Below are positions 6,642 through 12,258 of a stretch of 12,258 nt of DNA, one piece after another. How positions within the stretch are numbered: position 1 is the stretch's first letter; every line of letters begins with the position of its first letter. Both the position numbers and the translations under genes were made by a program. Under the pieces are notes generated by a model. The model saw only the letters and a program-made list of their open reading frames with translations. It had not been told where the DNA came from and ran no database searches. Source of the DNA: Oscillospiraceae bacterium (GTDB lineage Bacteria > Bacillota > Clostridia > Oscillospirales > Oscillospiraceae); NCBI GenBank assembly GCA_017435245.1, contig JAFSFK010000098.1:1-12258 (forward strand). The letters are read 5' to 3'.

Positions 6642-7589
6642 ATGGAGATGATTGTTGTGATCGCACTTTGGATATTACTGGCTGTATTGCTTTTTGTGGC
6701 ACTGATCGCCTACATATGCTTCCGTATGGCATACTATGTTCCGGATAAGACCAAGATCCGCCCGGAATACGAGATGCCTCCCGGAAAGATCTACGAACCC
6801 TATTATGACCAGATGCGCAAATGGATGGAGGAGGTCCGGGCGATGCCCAGCCAGGATTTTTCCATCCGCAGCTTTGACGGCCTGACCCTCTGGGGCAAAT
6901 ACTATGAGTATGCTCCCGGCGCTCCCATCGAGCTGATGTTCCACGGCTATCGGGGCACGGCGGAACGGGATCTGTGCGGCGGCGTTCAGAGAAGCTTCTC
7001 TTTGGGCCACAGTGCGCTGATCGTGGATCAGCGGGCCAGCTGCAGAAGCGATGGCAATGTGATTACTTTTGGCGCAAAAGAAAGTCGGGATTGTCTTTCC
7101 TGGGTAGATTTTATGGTGAAGCATTTTGGCAGCGATGTGCGGATCATCCTGTGCGGCATCTCTATGGGTGCCTCCACCGTTCTGATGGCTTCCGGTGAAA
7201 AGCTGCCGAAAAATGTTATCGGCGTTTTGGCGGACTGCGGCTTTTCCTCAGCAAAAGCCATTATCTGCAAGGTCATCCGCCAGATGAAGCTGCCGGAAAA
7301 GCTGCTGTATCCTTTTGTTCGGCTGGGGGGCATCCTGTACGGTGGCTTCGATCCCAACAAGGCGGATGCTGCTGCGGCGGTCAAAAAATGCCAGGTACCG
7401 GTGATCTTTTTCCACGGCGATCAGGATGATTACGTACCGTTTGAAATGAGCAAGTTCAATTATGACGCCTGCTCCGCTGTAAAGGAACTGGTGTTCACTC
7501 CCGGAGCGGGACACGGTATCTGCTATCTGGTAGATCAGCAGGCCTACATCGATGCCCTGCGGAAATTTGAAAAGAACTGGGGACTGTAA
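6642..7589 (+). CDS. Membrane-anchored alpha/beta hydrolase
   Basis: Protein of about 315 residues. An N-terminal hydrophobic helix (about residues 4-27) serves as membrane anchor or uncleaved signal, followed by an alpha/beta hydrolase domain of the BAAT/serine aminopeptidase-like type. The catalytic triad is visible as S174 in GISMGAS, D262 in HGDQDDYVPF and H291 in GAGHG; the oxyanion region is MFHGYRG (99-105). It would be a serine ester, thioester or peptide hydrolase facing one side of the membrane; the substrate is unknown. Start choice is uncertain: ATG 6642, ATG 6648 or GTG 6657 are possible. GGAG at 6644-6647 would best serve GTG 6657, which still leaves the anchor intact. The gene stands alone, with its own promoter and terminator. 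Confidence 0.86.
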   Translation: MEMIVVIALWILLAVLLFVALIAYICFRMAYYVPDKTKIRPEYEMPPGKIYEPYYDQMRKWMEEVRAMPSQDFSIRSFDGLTLWGKYYEYAPGAPIELMFHGYRGTAERDLCGGVQRSFSLGHSALIVDQRASCRSDGNVITFGAKESRDCLSWVDFMVKHFGSDVRIILCGISMGASTVLMASGEKLPKNVIGVLADCGFSSAKAIICKVIRQMKLPEKLLYPFVRLGGILYGGFDPNKADAAAAVKKCQVPVIFFHGDQDDYVPFEMSKFNYDACSAVKELVFTPGAGHGICYLVDQQAYIDALRKFEKNWGL

Positions 7590-7617
7590 ACAGGAAGGGA
7601 TATCCCTTCCTGTTTTT
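7588..7617 (+). terminator. Intrinsic terminator of the hydrolase gene
   Basis: An inverted repeat ACAGGAAGGGA (7590-7600) and TCCCTTCCTGT (7603-7613) is followed by TTTTT (7613-7617), directly after the stop codon. The A-tract before it is too short to make it strongly bidirectional. Confidence 0.92.
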
Positions 7618-7629
7618 GCAGGTAATAAA

Positions 7630-7794
7630 CAAATTCCGGTTTATCGAGCTGACGCTCGATAATAATTGAAAATGGAAAATGGAAAATTGAAAATGATTGT
7701 GTCGGCTACGCCGACGTTTCAAATTATTTTCCGAAGGAAAATACCACAATTTTCAATTTTCAATTCGCTCGTCAGAGCGTTAAATCGGAATTTG
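7630..7794. repeat. AATTGAAAATGG-type MITE-like element, complete copy
   Basis: Terminal inverted repeats CAAATTCCGGTTTA (7630-7643) and TAAATCGGAATTTG (7781-7794) match at 13 of 14 positions. The interior is itself inverted: AATTGAAAAT runs on the left against ATTTTCAATT on the right. A central hairpin GTCGGC-TAC-GCCGAC lies at 7701-7715 and a TTTTCC/GGAAAA hairpin beside it. The left part recurs at 12157-12258 with a different but equally self-complementary central hairpin. No open reading frame is credible, so it would need a transposase in trans. Confidence 0.85.
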
Positions 7795-7990
7795 AAGATA
7801 TACCGATACCGAGCATAGCCTTTTCGATGATCGCTGCACCGGGCACGAATTGCCTGCCGGGGCATCCCGGCCGATAAATCGGAATTTGAAAATGCGAAGA
7901 TACAACGATACCGAGCGTAGATTTGTCGATGAGCGCCGCACCGGGCACGAATTGCCTGCCGGGGCATCCCGGCCGATAAATTGGAATTTG
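7781..7990. repeat. Two-unit tandem repeat bounded by TAAATCGGAATTTG
   Basis: Three occurrences of TAAAT(C/T)GGAATTTG (7781, 7875, 7977) divide this stretch into units of 94 and 102 bases. The second half of both units is nearly identical: CACCGGGCACGAATTGCC through GGGGCATCCCGGCCGAT. The first halves (GATACCGAGC, TCGATGA) are diverged and differ by a short indel. The first boundary is also the right end of the preceding MITE-like element. The minus-strand frames simply repeat the same peptide and look non-coding. The last unit ends 10 bases before the -35 of the repressor gene. Confidence 0.88.
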
Positions 7991-7999
7991 CACTGCTGC

Positions 8000-8028
8000 T
8001 TGACAGATCTATGTTATCGGTGTATACT
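8000..8028 (+). promoter_or_regulatory. Promoter of the ArsR-type repressor gene
   Basis: A perfect -35 TTGACA (8000-8005), a 17-base spacer and -10 TATACT (8023-8028). The predicted start near 8035 lies at the left edge of the operator palindrome, so bound repressor would cover the initiation region. Confidence 0.9.
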
Positions 8029-8036
8029 AAGCTTGA

Positions 8037-8060
8037 ATAGTTGAGCTGTTATTCAACTAT
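8037..8060. promoter_or_regulatory. ArsR/SmtB-type operator upstream of the repressor gene
   Basis: A perfect inverted repeat ATAGTTGA (8037-8044) and TCAACTAT (8053-8060) is separated by 8 bases. The core TGAG-N6-TTCA fits the TGAA-N6-TTCA pattern known for SmtB-like sites, and GTTGAG-N6-YTCAAC is shared with the palindrome before the ATPase gene. This implies autoregulation. Confidence 0.88.
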
Positions 8061-8073
8061 CCAAGGAGGTACT

Positions 8074-8430
8074 ATGGTGGAAAAGCATCTTTGCTGCGAC
8101 TGTGAAATGATCCATGAGCACACGGTGGAGGATACCCGGAAGAAAATGAAGCCGGAGGAGGATTATCTATCCCTTGCCTCTCTTTATAAAATGTTCGGCG
8201 ACGGCACCCGGGTGAAGCTGTTGCACGCTCTGGAGCAAAACGAGCTGTGCGTATGTGATCTGGCGGCGCTGCTGGGCGTGACGAAATCCGCCGTTTCTCA
8301 TCAGCTGAAGGCACTGCGCCTTGCTAAGCTGGTGAAGTCCCGCCGGGACGGACAGGTCGTTTATTATTCTCTGGCAGACGACCATGTAAAGCTGATCTTA
8401 GACATGGGCTTTGCCCATCTGTACGAATAG
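8074..8430 (+). CDS. CadC/SmtB-like ArsR family metal-responsive repressor
   Basis: Protein of 118 residues with the winged helix-turn-helix fold of the ArsR family; the recognition region is VTKSAVSHQLKALRLAKLV (69-87). Two metal sites of the family are visible. The alpha3N site has N-terminal cysteines C7, C8 and C10 plus C59 and C61 in ELCVCDL, as in CadC (Cd, Pb, Zn). The alpha5 site has the pattern D102-x-H104-x10-H115-x2-E118 at the C-terminus, as in SmtB/CzrA (Zn). Metal binding should release it from DNA. The start at 8074 is set by AAGGAGGT (8063-8070); an in-frame TTG at 8041 lies inside the operator. It precedes the metal ATPase gene on the same strand, and both genes have the same operator type. 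The gene name cadC is possible, but the true inducer is unproven. Confidence 0.92.
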   Translation: MVEKHLCCDCEMIHEHTVEDTRKKMKPEEDYLSLASLYKMFGDGTRVKLLHALEQNELCVCDLAALLGVTKSAVSHQLKALRLAKLVKSRRDGQVVYYSLADDHVKLILDMGFAHLYE

Positions 8431-8440
8431 ATGCACCATA

Positions 8441-8719
8441 CAAATTCCGGTTTATCGAGCTGACAAAGCCTCCCCTGTGTAAGGGGAGGTGGCCGAGCGT
8501 AAGCGAGGTCGGAGGGGTTGTTAGGATAAGTATAATCGCGAAAAATGTGCGTGATTGCTAGATTTTCCAGCAACCCCTCAGTCAAAAATCAAAGATTTTT
8601 GACAGTTGAATTCAGGTATGCTTGCCCCCGGCAAGCATACATATCCAATTCGCTTCGCTACCCCTTACACAGGGGAGCCTTTGGTGGAGCATCGCAACAG
8701 CTCGATAAATCGGAATTTG
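8441..8719. repeat. 279-bp nested-palindrome MITE between repressor and ATPase genes
   Basis: Terminal inverted repeats CAAATTCCGGTTTATCGAGCTG (8441-8462) and its complement at 8698-8719 match at 21 of 22 positions. A second inverted layer, AAAGCCTCCCCTGTGTAAGGGG (from 8465), faces CCCCTTACACAGGGGAGCCTTT (8660-8681). A third, GGAGGGGTTG (8511-8520), faces CAACCCCTCA (8571-8580). Two small hairpins follow: GTCAAAAATC/GATTTTTGAC (8581-8603) and GGTATGCTTG/CAAGCATAC (8615-8640). The trinucleotide ATA flanks both ends (8438-8440 and 8720-8722), a possible target duplication. No transposase is encoded. It accounts for almost the whole 353-base gap between the two genes. Confidence 0.9.
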
Positions 8720-8745
8720 ATACGGCGTTTTTTTTACATTTTATG
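8717..8745 (+). promoter_or_regulatory. Possible promoter of the metal ATPase gene
   Basis: TTGATA (8717-8722) as -35 is followed after 17 bases by the weak -10-like TTTATG (8740-8745), which runs into the operator. TTG of the -35 is the last three bases of the MITE and ATA is the flanking sequence. The -10 match is poor, so the call is tentative. Confidence 0.4.
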
Positions 8746-8764
8746 GTTGAGTATTTGCTCAACC
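8745..8764. promoter_or_regulatory. ArsR-type operator upstream of the metal ATPase gene
   Basis: A perfect inverted repeat GGTTGAG (8745-8751) and CTCAACC (8758-8764) with a 6-base spacer. It shares the GTTGAG-N6-YTCAAC architecture with the operator at 8037-8060, so the same repressor should control both genes. It lies 8 bases before the GGGAGG ribosome binding site. Confidence 0.85.
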
Positions 8765-8783
8765 GTTTAACAGGGAGGTTCTT

Positions 8784-10850
8784 ATGAAAACTGTTATCCT
8801 GCTTACGGGCTTAGACTGTCCCAACTGCGCTGCCCATATTGAGAAGGAAGTTGCGGCGCTTCCGGATGTGACATCCGCTTACGTTGATCTGATTCAGCAG
8901 CGGATCACAGTAGAATCCGGATGGGAAGAGAATGCTTTGCTGGAACAGGTGAAAAGCATTGTCCACGCTCACGAGCCCCACGTTCAGGTATCCCTGCAGC
9001 ACCACGAGCACCATCACGAGCACACGAACAACCGTCGGATGCTGCTGCGGATGGGCTTGGGCGCTGTGATTTACGTCGGTGGTCTTGTCCTTCTGCATTG
9101 GACCCAAATGGACACCGCCGGCCTCTTCGTGCTGATCCTGAGCTATTTGATCCTGGGCGGCGATGTACTGCTGCAGGCTGCCCGGAACATTGCCAAGGGC
9201 CATATTTTCGACGAAAACTTTCTGATGAGCCTGTCCTCTATCGTCGCATTTTGCATCGGTGAGGCACCGGAGGCTGTGGCGGTGATGCTCTTTTACCAGG
9301 TCGGTGAGTATTTCCAACACCTGGCAGTAGACCGCTCCCGCAGATCCATTTCGGATTTGATGGATATTCGTCCGGACACCGCCACCGTTTTTCGGAATGG
9401 AGAATACCTCACAGTATCTCCGGATATGATATCTGTCGGCGAACAAATCCTGATAAAACCCGGCGAGAAGATCCCACTGGATGGGATCGTGGAAACAGGC
9501 GATTCCATGCTGGATACCCGGGCACTTACCGGCGAATCCGTTCCCAGAATGGTGCGTCCGGGAGATGAGATCCTGTCCGGCTGTATCAACACCAGCGGTG
9601 TACTCACTGTCCGGGTCACCAAAGCCTTTGGGCAGTCCACTGCCTCTAAAATTCTGGAGCTGGCAGAAAATGCCGCCAGCCGCAAAGCACCCACTGAGAA
9701 TTTCATCACTGCCTTTGCCCGGGTCTATACCCCGGTGGTAGTAATCCTGGCAGTGCTGCTGGCATTGGTTCCCCCCCTGTTTGTGGGTAACTGGATGGAG
9801 TGGCTCCGCCGGGGCTGTGTATTTTTGGTCATCTCCTGTCCCTGCGCATTGGTGATCTCTATTCCTCTGACCTTTTTCGGTGGCATCGGCGCTGCCTCCC
9901 GTCACGGCATTTTGGTAAAGGGCGGCAATTATCTGGAGGCACTGAACAAAGTGGATACGGTGGTATTCGACAAAACCGGCACCCTGACCCAGGGCGTTTT
10001 CCAAGTAACGGAGATCGATCCCGCCCCCGGCTTTACCCGGGAGCAGGTTCTGGAAGCTGCTGCCTGGGCGGAAAGCTTTTCCGGCCATCCCATCGCTCGA
10101 TCCATCCTCTCCGCATATGGCAGACCTATAGGCACCTCCGGTCTTTCCGATTACCGGGAGATCCCGGGACAGGGCGTGGGTGTATGTACCCCCGACGCTG
10201 TCCTTTGGGCAGGAAATGAAAAGCTGATGAACACGCAGAACATTTCTTTTACTGCCTGTGACCGGGTTGGCACCAAGGTTTATGTGGGAATCAACGGCGT
10301 GTATGCCGGCTGTATCGTGATCTGCGATACACTGAAGCCATATGCCAAAGAAACGATCTCCCGGCTGAAAAAAATGGGCATCAAAAAAACGGTGATGCTC
10401 ACCGGTGATGACGCCGCTATTGCCCGTGACATCTCCCAATCCCTTGGCTTGGATGCTTACCACGCCCAGTTGCTTCCCCACCAGAAGGTCGAACAGCTGG
10501 AAAGTCTGACAGGAACGGTTGCTTATGTAGGTGACGGCATCAACGATGCCCCTGTCCTTGCCCGGGCAGACGTGGGAATCGCAATGGGTGCCCTTGGCTC
10601 AGATGCTGCCATTGAAGCGGCGGATGTGGTGCTGATGACTGATGAACCGGGCAAGCTTTGTGATGCTGTCCGTATCGCCAGGGCCACCCGCCGGATCGTG
10701 GTGCAGAACATCCTTATCGCCCTGGGTATCAAGGGTGTATTCCTGATTCTGGGTGCGCTGGGCATTGCCGGAATGTGGCTGGCGGTGTTTGCGGATGTGG
10801 GGGTTGCCCTCATTGCCGTTGCCAACGCAATGCGGATCCTGAAAAAATAA
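8784..10850 (+). CDS. cadA: P1B-type heavy-metal (Zn/Cd/Pb) exporting ATPase
   Basis: Protein of 688 residues, usual for CadA/ZntA pumps that export divalent soft metals from the cytoplasm using ATP. An N-terminal heavy-metal-associated domain has GLDCPNC (C12, C15), followed by a histidine-rich linker HHEHHHEH (73-80), then membrane helices and the actuator domain with LTGES. The transport motif CPC (C352-C354) is in ISCPCALVISIP. The phosphorylation site is D396 in DKTGT, the P1B HP motif is SGHPIARS (H435), and TGDD (540-543) and GDGIND (583-588) complete the catalytic core. Two final helices follow. CPC with these features fits Zn/Cd/Pb (P1B-2) rather than copper. The start follows GGGAGG at 5 bases spacing. 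The ArsR-type operator in its leader and the adjacent repressor gene support metal-induced expression. Which metal is physiological is not determined. Confidence 0.95.
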   Translation: MKTVILLTGLDCPNCAAHIEKEVAALPDVTSAYVDLIQQRITVESGWEENALLEQVKSIVHAHEPHVQVSLQHHEHHHEHTNNRRMLLRMGLGAVIYVGGLVLLHWTQMDTAGLFVLILSYLILGGDVLLQAARNIAKGHIFDENFLMSLSSIVAFCIGEAPEAVAVMLFYQVGEYFQHLAVDRSRRSISDLMDIRPDTATVFRNGEYLTVSPDMISVGEQILIKPGEKIPLDGIVETGDSMLDTRALTGESVPRMVRPGDEILSGCINTSGVLTVRVTKAFGQSTASKILELAENAASRKAPTENFITAFARVYTPVVVILAVLLALVPPLFVGNWMEWLRRGCVFLVISCPCALVISIPLTFFGGIGAASRHGILVKGGNYLEALNKVDTVVFDKTGTLTQGVFQVTEIDPAPGFTREQVLEAAAWAESFSGHPIARSILSAYGRPIGTSGLSDYREIPGQGVGVCTPDAVLWAGNEKLMNTQNISFTACDRVGTKVYVGINGVYAGCIVICDTLKPYAKETISRLKKMGIKKTVMLTGDDAAIARDISQSLGLDAYHAQLLPHQKVEQLESLTGTVAYVGDGINDAPVLARADVGIAMGALGSDAAIEAADVVLMTDEPGKLCDAVRIARATRRIVVQNILIALGIKGVFLILGALGIAGMWLAVFADVGVALIAVANAMRILKK

Positions 10851-10853
10851 GCA

Positions 10854-10882
10854 TTGTGATTCCATTTGAAGTGTGCTATAGT
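10854..10882 (+). promoter_or_regulatory. Promoter of the lipoprotein gene
   Basis: -35 TTGTGA (10854-10859), a 17-base spacer and -10 TATAGT (10877-10882), starting 4 bases after the ATPase stop codon. No terminator separates the ATPase gene from it, so read-through from the metal operon is also possible. Confidence 0.68.
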
Positions 10883-10917
10883 AATGAAAGATTTTTCCCA
10901 AGGAAAAGGAACTTGTT

Positions 10918-11829
10918 ATGAAACGCACGATCGCATTTTTTCTCATCGGCTGCCTGTGTCTGAGCTTCACCGGCTGTAAGGCTTGGGACTATGGCAAGGC
11001 AACCAAGTACTATAATGACGGACAGTATGCCCAGGCGATGGAGCTGTATGAATCCCTGGGTGACTATGCCGACAGTGCAGCTATGGCCCACATCAGCCGG
11101 CAGAAGGCGGACTATGAAGCGGCCCAGACCCATTGGGATGCCGGGGAATACCGACAGGCTATGGAACTTTATTACGGACTGGAGCTGTATATGGACAGTC
11201 CTGTTAAAGCCATCGAAAGTCAGTATGCTCTGGCTTCCGAATTGTTGGAAACCGGCGAATACGCCGAAGCCATCCAGCTGTTTGAAGGCTTAGGCACCTA
11301 CGAAAACAGCGTAGCGCTTGCCCAAAAGGGTATCGCCCTGTGGCTGCAGGAATCTCTGGCTGACTTGGGTGGTATTACCTTAACGCTGGACGAGGCCGGT
11401 CAGCAGACTCTGTCGCTGGTATCCACCGGCGGCGACACGGTGCATCTGATTTACAGGCAGGAGCATCAACTGCTGGGCGTGCCCAACAAATGCCGCTTTG
11501 CGTTGATTTTAACCCCTGAAACCAAGGAAGCATTATACGAAGCCAGCTACCTTAGCGCCGCCGATTCCACCATTCTGGAGGAATCCTCGGGAACCGTCGA
11601 CCCGGCAGTCTTTAATGCCGGTCAGGGACTCAGCACCGAAACATTCTCCCAGACCATCACCGATCCCGACGGCGTGGTGACCGTCAGTGAGGATACCACC
11701 GACGCAATTGTGCTGCACAGCATGCTGTCGGAAGCACAGAGCGCCATCACAGAGCATTTTGCCGCTATTTTGGCACAGACCGGAACGGATATCACCCCGG
11801 AAGATCTGGGCTTTCTTTCCTTAGGATAA
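10918..11829 (+). CDS. TPR-repeat lipoprotein, function unknown
   Basis: Protein of 303 residues. A short signal peptide (MKRTIAFFLIGCLCLSFTGC) ends in a lipobox-like sequence, with C20 as the probable lipidated cysteine; F at the -3 position is unusual but tolerated. Three TPR/Sel1-like helix-pair repeats follow at about 26-60, 67-100 and 104-137. Each has the pattern (D/T)G(Q/E)Y-x-(Q/E)A-(M/I)-x-L(Y/F)-x-x-L-x-x-Y-x-(D/N)S. This repeat style is common in Clostridia surface and membrane proteins. The C-terminal half (about 145-303) is a mostly soluble domain that I do not recognise. It is likely anchored outside the cytoplasmic membrane and could act as a binding or assembly scaffold. It has its own promoter, and a second gene follows after 22 bases, so the two form a small operon. 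Confidence 0.82.
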   Translation: MKRTIAFFLIGCLCLSFTGCKAWDYGKATKYYNDGQYAQAMELYESLGDYADSAAMAHISRQKADYEAAQTHWDAGEYRQAMELYYGLELYMDSPVKAIESQYALASELLETGEYAEAIQLFEGLGTYENSVALAQKGIALWLQESLADLGGITLTLDEAGQQTLSLVSTGGDTVHLIYRQEHQLLGVPNKCRFALILTPETKEALYEASYLSAADSTILEESSGTVDPAVFNAGQGLSTETFSQTITDPDGVVTVSEDTTDAIVLHSMLSEAQSAITEHFAAILAQTGTDITPEDLGFLSLG

Positions 11830-11851
11830 TTCTATAAAAGAGGTGTAGGCA

Positions 11852-12106
11852 ATGAAACGATTCTTTCACAAACTTCTTGATCCAACCTTTCGAAATTGTT
11901 TTGTTAGTGTGGTTTCTGTTTGCCTGGGTTTTCTGATTCCGGTGACTGGATGGAATCCCATTCTCATCCTGTGGCTCATCAATCTGTTTTTCGGATATAA
12001 GGAAAACCGGAAAAATAAAAGCAGGTATTTTTACTTGGGCGCAATGGTTTTTGTGGGCTTGCTGATCGGCTTCAACCTGTTTATGTGGATCCGAAATTTG
12101 TTTTGA
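11852..12106 (+). CDS. Small two-helix membrane protein, function unknown
   Basis: Protein of 84 residues with two hydrophobic segments (about residues 17-46, possibly a hairpin or one long helix region, and 61-81), separated by a very basic loop (GYKENRKNKSR). By the positive-inside rule the loop would face the cytoplasm. I do not recognise the family. The start follows AAAGAGGTG (11837-11845) at a normal distance. The gene lies 22 bases after the lipoprotein gene and before a strong terminator, so the two are co-transcribed, and it may be a membrane partner of the lipoprotein. Confidence 0.75.
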   Translation: MKRFFHKLLDPTFRNCFVSVVSVCLGFLIPVTGWNPILILWLINLFFGYKENRKNKSRYFYLGAMVFVGLLIGFNLFMWIRNLF

Positions 12107-12119
12107 CCTGCGTATTTTT

Positions 12120-12149
12120 AAATCTCCCCGCCACCGGCGGGGAGATTTT
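12120..12149 (+). terminator. Intrinsic terminator of the lipoprotein operon
   Basis: A 13-bp inverted repeat AAATCTCCCCGCC (12120-12132) and GGCGGGGAGATTT (12136-12148), loop ACC, ends in TTTT. It lies 14 bases past the small membrane protein gene. Confidence 0.92.
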
Positions 12150-12156
12150 GCTCTTC

Positions 12157-12258
12157 AACTTCCAATTTATCGAGCTGACGCTCGATAATAATTGAAAATG
12201 GAAAATGGATAATTGAAAATGATTGTGTGGCCTTCGGCCACTATTTAAATTATTTTCC
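12157..12258. repeat. AATTGAAAATGG-type MITE-like element, second copy cut by window edge
   Basis: TTTATCGAGCTGACGCTCGA and the following AATTGAAAATGG stretch match 7641-7690 almost base for base, and AAATTATTTTCC at the end matches 7721-7732. The central hairpin is GTGGCC-TTC-GGCCAC (12227-12241), where the other copy has GTCGGC-TAC-GCCGAC. The outer end CTTCCAATTTATCGAG is a diverged form of the shared terminal sequence. The right end lies beyond the window. Confidence 0.85.

Noticed and set aside
7781..7990. CRISPR array
   Set aside because: Repeats of about 14 bases at spacings of 94 and 102, with spacers that are themselves homologous, do not fit a CRISPR array, and no cas gene is near.
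7719..7993. Small minus-strand proteins with repeated MPRQAIRARC sequence
   Set aside because: They only reflect the tandem DNA repeat, have no ribosome binding sites, and overlap the MITE end.
8467..8487. Terminator of the repressor gene (CCTCCCCTGTGTAAGGGGAGG hairpin)
   Set aside because: The hairpin is part of the MITE and has no U-run after it, so I do not call it a rho-independent terminator.
8811..10481. Minus-strand open frame of 556 codons opposite the P-type ATPase
   Set aside because: The plus strand has every catalytic motif of a P1B ATPase. The antisense frame shows no domain, promoter or ribosome binding site.

Overview
The window looks like a chromosomal segment of a gut-type Clostridia member. 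Oscillospiraceae or a close relative is my best guess, based on moderate to high GC genes, strong GGAGG ribosome binding sites, sigma-A type promoters and dense GTAGGGGCG-type palindromic intergenic repeats. This is a judgement from style; no marker gene here fixes the taxon. No tRNA, rRNA, CRISPR array, prophage or transposase gene is visible.

Layout. 1-1900: a minus-strand gene for a polytopic membrane protein of the DUF1576 type. It has its own promoter, a ZTP/ZMP (pfl) riboswitch with an intrinsic-terminator expression platform, and a 3' terminator. Two nearly identical 118-bp repeat copies in the same orientation bracket this unit. 1898-3175: a minus-strand Kef/CPA2-type cation:proton antiporter. 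3176-3672: its promoter, a degenerate palindromic repeat and a relic promoter. 3673-4343: a broken plus-strand CLC gene, most like the CLC-F fluoride/proton antiporters, with a frameshift, a stop codon and a large internal deletion. 4495-6436: minus-strand RlmCD/RumA-type 23S rRNA uracil methyltransferase and a GNAT acetyltransferase, separated by a repeat. 6597-7617: a divergent membrane-anchored alpha/beta hydrolase with a clear promoter and terminator. 7630-10850: a metal-efflux pair, a CadC/SmtB-like ArsR repressor and a Zn/Cd/Pb P1B-type ATPase. The two genes have matching operators but are separated by a 279-bp MITE-like element. 10854-12149: a two-gene unit for a TPR-type lipoprotein and a small two-helix membrane protein, with promoter and terminator. 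12157-12258: the start of another repeat copy.

Two things stand out. First, a ZTP riboswitch in front of an uncharacterised membrane protein ties that protein to purine, folate or one-carbon shortage. Second, a family of intergenic elements with different palindromic interiors shares one terminal sequence (about AAATTCCGRTTTATCGAGC). Copies of the same element differ by paired changes that preserve their hairpins. The metal module is readable as a circuit: metal releases the repressor from both operators, the repressor makes more of itself, and the ATPase exports the metal.
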